A DNA stretch of 64,000 nt from Dermatophagoides farinae (taxonomy: Eukaryota; Arthropoda; Arachnida; Sarcoptiformes; Pyroglyphidae): positions 248,001 to 312,000 of the forward strand of contig NW_027461519.1 in NCBI RefSeq assembly GCF_024713945.1. The letters run 5' to 3'. The first letter of the stretch is position 1. The number at the start of each line of letters is the position of its first letter. Shown here one piece after another: positions 61,201 through 64,000 of the stretch. A program made the position numbers and the translations under genes. Under the pieces are notes generated by a model. That model worked only from the letters and a program-made list of their open reading frames with translations, searched no databases and was not told where the DNA came from.

Positions 61201-64000
61201 AGATTTATCTCTTCATTATCAAGCAGCGAAACAACTCCGGTCTAAATATCCGATATTTATCGATTCACATTTAATTCCATTGAAAGTATACAATAGGGCA
61301 GGAGAAAGAATGAATTACATATATGCATTTTGTCGGCTCAACTCGAACAAACAAATAGTCATTGGGGCAATAAATTTTGAAGACAAAATGGTCGATGATG
61401 CTTGTATATCTTTGAGTTTTATTCGATCTTTGGCTAAACAAGCAAATTTATCTTCTAATACAATTTGCGAAATGTGGGATATGAAGAAAATAAACAATGA
61501 TTATGATAATGTGTCATTGGCGGAAAAAGCGATCGAAAAAAACAATATAGATGTACTAATATGCGATAAATTAAAACTCTCTCGATTGAATCAGTTAATA
61601 GCAACACCATTACTTTTAATGTTACAACCGTATGAATCTAAAGTATTTGGTTTGAAATTTTTACAATCAAGTCCATTTTCTGAAGCTTGTGAATTAGCCT
61701 TATATTTAAGTGACATTCAGCACATAAAAGAATTATCATGGCGATGTCGTAATGAAAAAAATCTTATAGGAAAATTGAAGCACAAAACTTTGAAGCGAGC
61801 AATAGATTCGAATTATATTTTCTCCTTAATAAAATACTCTTGTTCATATAAAGAAAACATAGAACAATTATTCTTACTTTTCAAGCGATTAATCCATATT
61901 GATGCACTGACTTACAAAGCGAGTTCTAACAAAGGATTATATCATTTCCCCTTCCAATTATATGATTACTTGGTCGATTGCGACGTGTTTAATGAATTTA
62001 GTAACGGAGCAACAATGTTTTTTGCAAAATTAGCAAAACTTAAGACAAGTATAATAGAACAATACAAACTACATGAGTCAGAAATTCAACTCTCCTCGTT
62101 AGAATATGATAACGCATCAACAAATAACGCATCAGTTTCAACAGACTCGATGCAACTACTTAGCACTCCTGTTCCACAACATTACATTGAAAATACATTA
62201 CTTACTTACATAAATGAACTAGAAAATAAGCAAGCGATTGGCGATTTAATATTTTTGACAACGGAATACGGAAGGTACTGTACTGTGGGTGGTTTAGGAG
62301 TTATGTTAGATGATTTATGTACCACTTTAACTAACATTCATGGTTTCAATTTGAAAGTACTGTTACCTTATTATGCTGTCAACACAAAAAATGAAAGAAA
62401 CTATTTGGATCAATATGAAATGACTTATCTTAAAGACGTTTCAGTTGTTTTAAACGGAAAAACTTATTTTTTTAAATTGTATGAATCATTGTGCAACGGA
62501 GTAACTGTTTTATTAGTTTACAATGAAGAAATATTCCCTTGTGTCTATCCTTCTAATAGTGAGGCAGAACAGGTATTATTTTTGTCAGCGATAGGGAAAG
62601 TTTTTTTACAAGTTTTGATCGACATTGATTGTATACCTAGGATAATTATATGTAATGACTGGCCAACTGGATTAGTGCCAGCTTACGGGAAATTTGATTT
62701 TTTCGGACCTACATTCAAAAATACTAAATTCTGTCATATCTGCCATAATCTAGACAAGAATTATGAAGGCCGCATTTATGTTTCAAATAATCTTGCTTAC
62801 GAAGAAATTCACGGACTACCGAGAGATATTGTTATGGATCCTTATTGGGACGATAGCATAATAAATCCTAGTAGAGCTGCGCTATTATGTACAGACAACT
62901 GGTGTACCGTTAGCCCTGGCTATAGAGATGAACTTTTGGGATTAGTTCCTAATGTTGAACCATCTCCATTGGCTCCGTTGTTGAAATTGTTTAAAACTCC
63001 TTTTGCTACATGTAACGGTATACCAATAGAAGCAAGAAAGAATCAACTAAAGAGCTTAAGTATGACGAGAGAAGAAACAAAACGATTTTTGCAAATGAAA
63101 TATTTTAACATGACAGATCCAAACTTGAAAATACCTATATTCTCGTTTATTGGACGTATAACAGAGCAAAAAGGTGTTTTGATGATTTTGGAATGTACAG
63201 AAAAAATGATAAATCGTTATAACAATCAAATACAGATTATAATTGGAGGTAAAGTTAACTGGAATGATCCCTATTCCGTAGCTTGTGCAAATCTTATGTT
63301 ATACTTAAGGGAAAAATATCCGAGCTCGTTTTACGCAGAGCCGGAACATTTTTTTACAGATGGAAAAGCTGTTAATTTGGGTAGTGATTTTGCCCTAATG
63401 CCTTCATTGTTCGAACCTGGTGGAATTGTACAGCATGAATTTTTCATTGCTGGTACACCTGTTATTTGTTATAACACGGGTGGTTTATCTTGCACTGTTA
63501 GTGAGTTTTGTGAGCAAGATTTATCAGGAAATGGATTGGTTTTTAAAAACTATACTAATTCTGAGTTTATGGCAGCCTGGCAAAGAGCATTAAATATATA
63601 TGAAAATGTTTATTTCATGGAAGCGATAAGAAAAAATGCAGAAAATAGCGTAATTTCTTGTGAGTCATGTGCATATGAATGGGCAAAAGAATTTCATCGT
63701 ATATGTGACATGTTATTCGTAGCACCCAACGAGAAAAGGAAATTAGAAGATGAAATAAGTGAAATAAATCTAACGGACAAGATCAAAGAAATCAATGAAA
63801 ATATAGTTCCAAATTATTTAAGTGAGTACAGTTCCAAAACAACAGTAAAATTGGTTCACAACACATCCGTCTTACTTCAGTTCAAAGCACCAGCAAACGC
63901 AAGGTCAGTTAAAATATCCGGAAGTTTTGACAATTGGAGAACTCAAAAATCGTTGAAGTTAAATGTTGAGACGGCGACGCATGAAATAATTTTATCTCTA
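58274..64000 (+). CDS. Glucan synthase fusion: debranching-enzyme-like GH13 region, GT5 synthase, CBM48 (3' end outside window)
   Basis: The frame is open for 1909 codons from ATG 58274 to the edge. An N-terminal helical region (1-300) is followed by a GH13/debranching-like region. DGVRIENAIHFPVYF (about 695) aligns with the GDE region II but has Glu in place of the nucleophile Asp. LYIFADCG (about 782) lacks the usual acid/base Glu, and FSCYPNSP replaces NHD, so this half looks catalytically dead. A GT5 domain begins near 1325: TVGGLG (family KxGGL, but Lys is replaced), CNDWPTGLVPAY, HICHNLD, then FEPGGIVQHEFF and YNTGGL. A CBM48-like module (VKISGSFDNW, from about 1865) reaches the edge. 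The enzyme would extend alpha-1,4-glucan from a sugar nucleotide, as in glycogen or amylopectin stores. Confidence 0.8.
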   Translation, partial: MHEVIELLNQTSLHSNSCQNKKVMDDSNGVIRFNLCFDLMNAILDSNEGYICSYLDDLAKNVNISVLSDYLASIKTCLFPNLLAIEHFKVLVIALHVLLFFDLDRALQLNPYNIYLKHIYNKNVVHEEIDYSQSLDVILKKNCWQNLELDPRIFAVNNCINIDLQVLLIYTYSSGRLNMLMLQVIRSLVKFCSSTDEVHKQYFEQVQKICSESSSNKNLSERKLKNFPVYNQIINLKRAYSYAVERVIDESKFEWYRSMLIESEPNTIVDTLEDLRKDLWFNEVLPFANDSKEKVVSLLTPMLGHSSVQVREYAVNIFTYLNNRHNWEYQAPLLADVKEINDDYIITLTLFLSTHPSEKKKGPSNFYLCVYSPETEKGQDNKYFCSFKYYKVSWTPFYDNNLKNRVVTAIFDSKTMYKWTSTINLGKFTKCGFYDYRLFYYSYSENRFVTATPLVDEQSCVKQSSYSLASIDENADEVLFDENDKIKLIYNKLKQEYNGVLPIQGRTIVLAPKVKHKIYAEVNVDYYNATYLANGEIAKRGNFRELSNSVCKIKSSGIDGLFFDSCMERNTGLPTENGSFERESASPYVIICRKTPASILGGSKEFEELSLEAKKNDLKLFIEAPIRISSTHSHRIYSSSILKTVDSHGLTKIVTGTPGKYIKHHETAMLNFRDSQVWRQYIDDIIHWIDKFDIDGVRIENAIHFPVYFPMNLHELKRREPDYQMSYSDEEIFKGSVIKKVVQEDDIIRGIYDTKYFHKFYAHPIYVYLTKELWSVKNDLYIFADCGILNNDDYDKVSCLARSGLIPFSMNTATILPKVFGTCVSTNGEIKQCARSDVSTLHAWHREIHKNLPASTPLITFSCYPNSPLPAIIYKAGVWAAVDFHFLANDIPCISIEEQSESTLRLNLCKYTSDVLHIEQEENEPRKLDEDDYESENSQQNELSSLNLLSRSMKDIIKTHYELSKTISLSSGKTLKDLSLHYQAAKQLRSKYPIFIDSHLIPLKVYNRAGERMNYIYAFCRLNSNKQIVIGAINFEDKMVDDACISLSFIRSLAKQANLSSNTICEMWDMKKINNDYDNVSLAEKAIEKNNIDVLICDKLKLSRLNQLIATPLLLMLQPYESKVFGLKFLQSSPFSEACELALYLSDIQHIKELSWRCRNEKNLIGKLKHKTLKRAIDSNYIFSLIKYSCSYKENIEQLFLLFKRLIHIDALTYKASSNKGLYHFPFQLYDYLVDCDVFNEFSNGATMFFAKLAKLKTSIIEQYKLHESEIQLSSLEYDNASTNNASVSTDSMQLLSTPVPQHYIENTLLTYINELENKQAIGDLIFLTTEYGRYCTVGGLGVMLDDLCTTLTNIHGFNLKVLLPYYAVNTKNERNYLDQYEMTYLKDVSVVLNGKTYFFKLYESLCNGVTVLLVYNEEIFPCVYPSNSEAEQVLFLSAIGKVFLQVLIDIDCIPRIIICNDWPTGLVPAYGKFDFFGPTFKNTKFCHICHNLDKNYEGRIYVSNNLAYEEIHGLPRDIVMDPYWDDSIINPSRAALLCTDNWCTVSPGYRDELLGLVPNVEPSPLAPLLKLFKTPFATCNGIPIEARKNQLKSLSMTREETKRFLQMKYFNMTDPNLKIPIFSFIGRITEQKGVLMILECTEKMINRYNNQIQIIIGGKVNWNDPYSVACANLMLYLREKYPSSFYAEPEHFFTDGKAVNLGSDFALMPSLFEPGGIVQHEFFIAGTPVICYNTGGLSCTVSEFCEQDLSGNGLVFKNYTNSEFMAAWQRALNIYENVYFMEAIRKNAENSVISCESCAYEWAKEFHRICDMLFVAPNEKRKLEDEISEINLTDKIKEINENIVPNYLSEYSSKTTVKLVHNTSVLLQFKAPANARSVKISGSFDNWRTQKSLKLNVETATHEIILSL

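Overview
The window is AT-rich nuclear DNA from a eukaryote with a compact genome. It carries about 28 protein-coding genes and five nuclear tRNAs, packed on both strands with short spacers. Most genes are one open reading frame. Several are interrupted by spliceosomal introns of only 27-32 nt (GTAAG or GTATG at the 5' end, TAG at the 3' end). These were found by rejoining frames, and they restore conserved N-termini (lariat debranching enzyme), a WWE domain, and ankyrin and surface-protein frames. Gene content suggests a protist with reduced metabolism. A pyruvate decarboxylase, a huge CCP/sushi plus LNR surface protein, a storage-glucan synthase fusion and a divergent 14-3-3 would fit a gregarine- or Cryptosporidium-like apicomplexan. 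That placement is inference, and the window alone does not settle it.

Layout. 1-3.9 kb: 5' half of ubiquitin E1 (runs off the left edge), tRNA-Arg and tRNA-Trp, UTP18, a 14-3-3 protein. 4-10.7 kb: U2AF large subunit, an unknown helical protein, DBR1, a small multi-intron gene, a non-coding gap, and a Pol III RPC31/RPC7-like subunit. 10.7-17.5 kb: a cyclin-fold protein, an unknown protein, tRNA-Val, ER Hsp90 (GRP94-like), a WWE-RING E3, tRNA-Ser, tRNA-Gly. 17.5-29.6 kb: a very large Nup155-like nucleoporin, a coiled-coil protein, a propeller-like protein, DNAJC9-like, proteasome beta-2. 29.6-40 kb: POP1, a frame-broken pyruvate decarboxylase, an unknown protein, a secreted GMC oxidoreductase, a 1.4-kb gap, an ankyrin protein, a choline/ethanolamine phosphotransferase. 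40.5-53 kb: a 3034-residue secreted CCP/LNR membrane protein, an ER J-domain protein, a small membrane protein, RPL24. 53-64 kb: two adjacent ATM1-like ABC half-transporters, one with an intact and one with a ruined nucleotide-binding domain, then the start of a debranching-enzyme-like/GT5/CBM48 fusion that runs off the right edge.

Functional themes. Several genes serve RNA handling: U2AF and DBR1 (splicing and lariat turnover, matching the introns seen), UTP18 (small-subunit processome), POP1 (RNase P/MRP), the Pol III subunit and the tRNAs. Protein folding and turnover are represented by E1, the WWE-RING E3, proteasome beta-2, ER Hsp90, ER DnaJ and DNAJC9. The most unusual items are the mini-intron class, the intact/dead ABC pair with a 13-residue repeat tail, the apparently inactive amylase half fused to a glucan synthase, and the giant surface protein.
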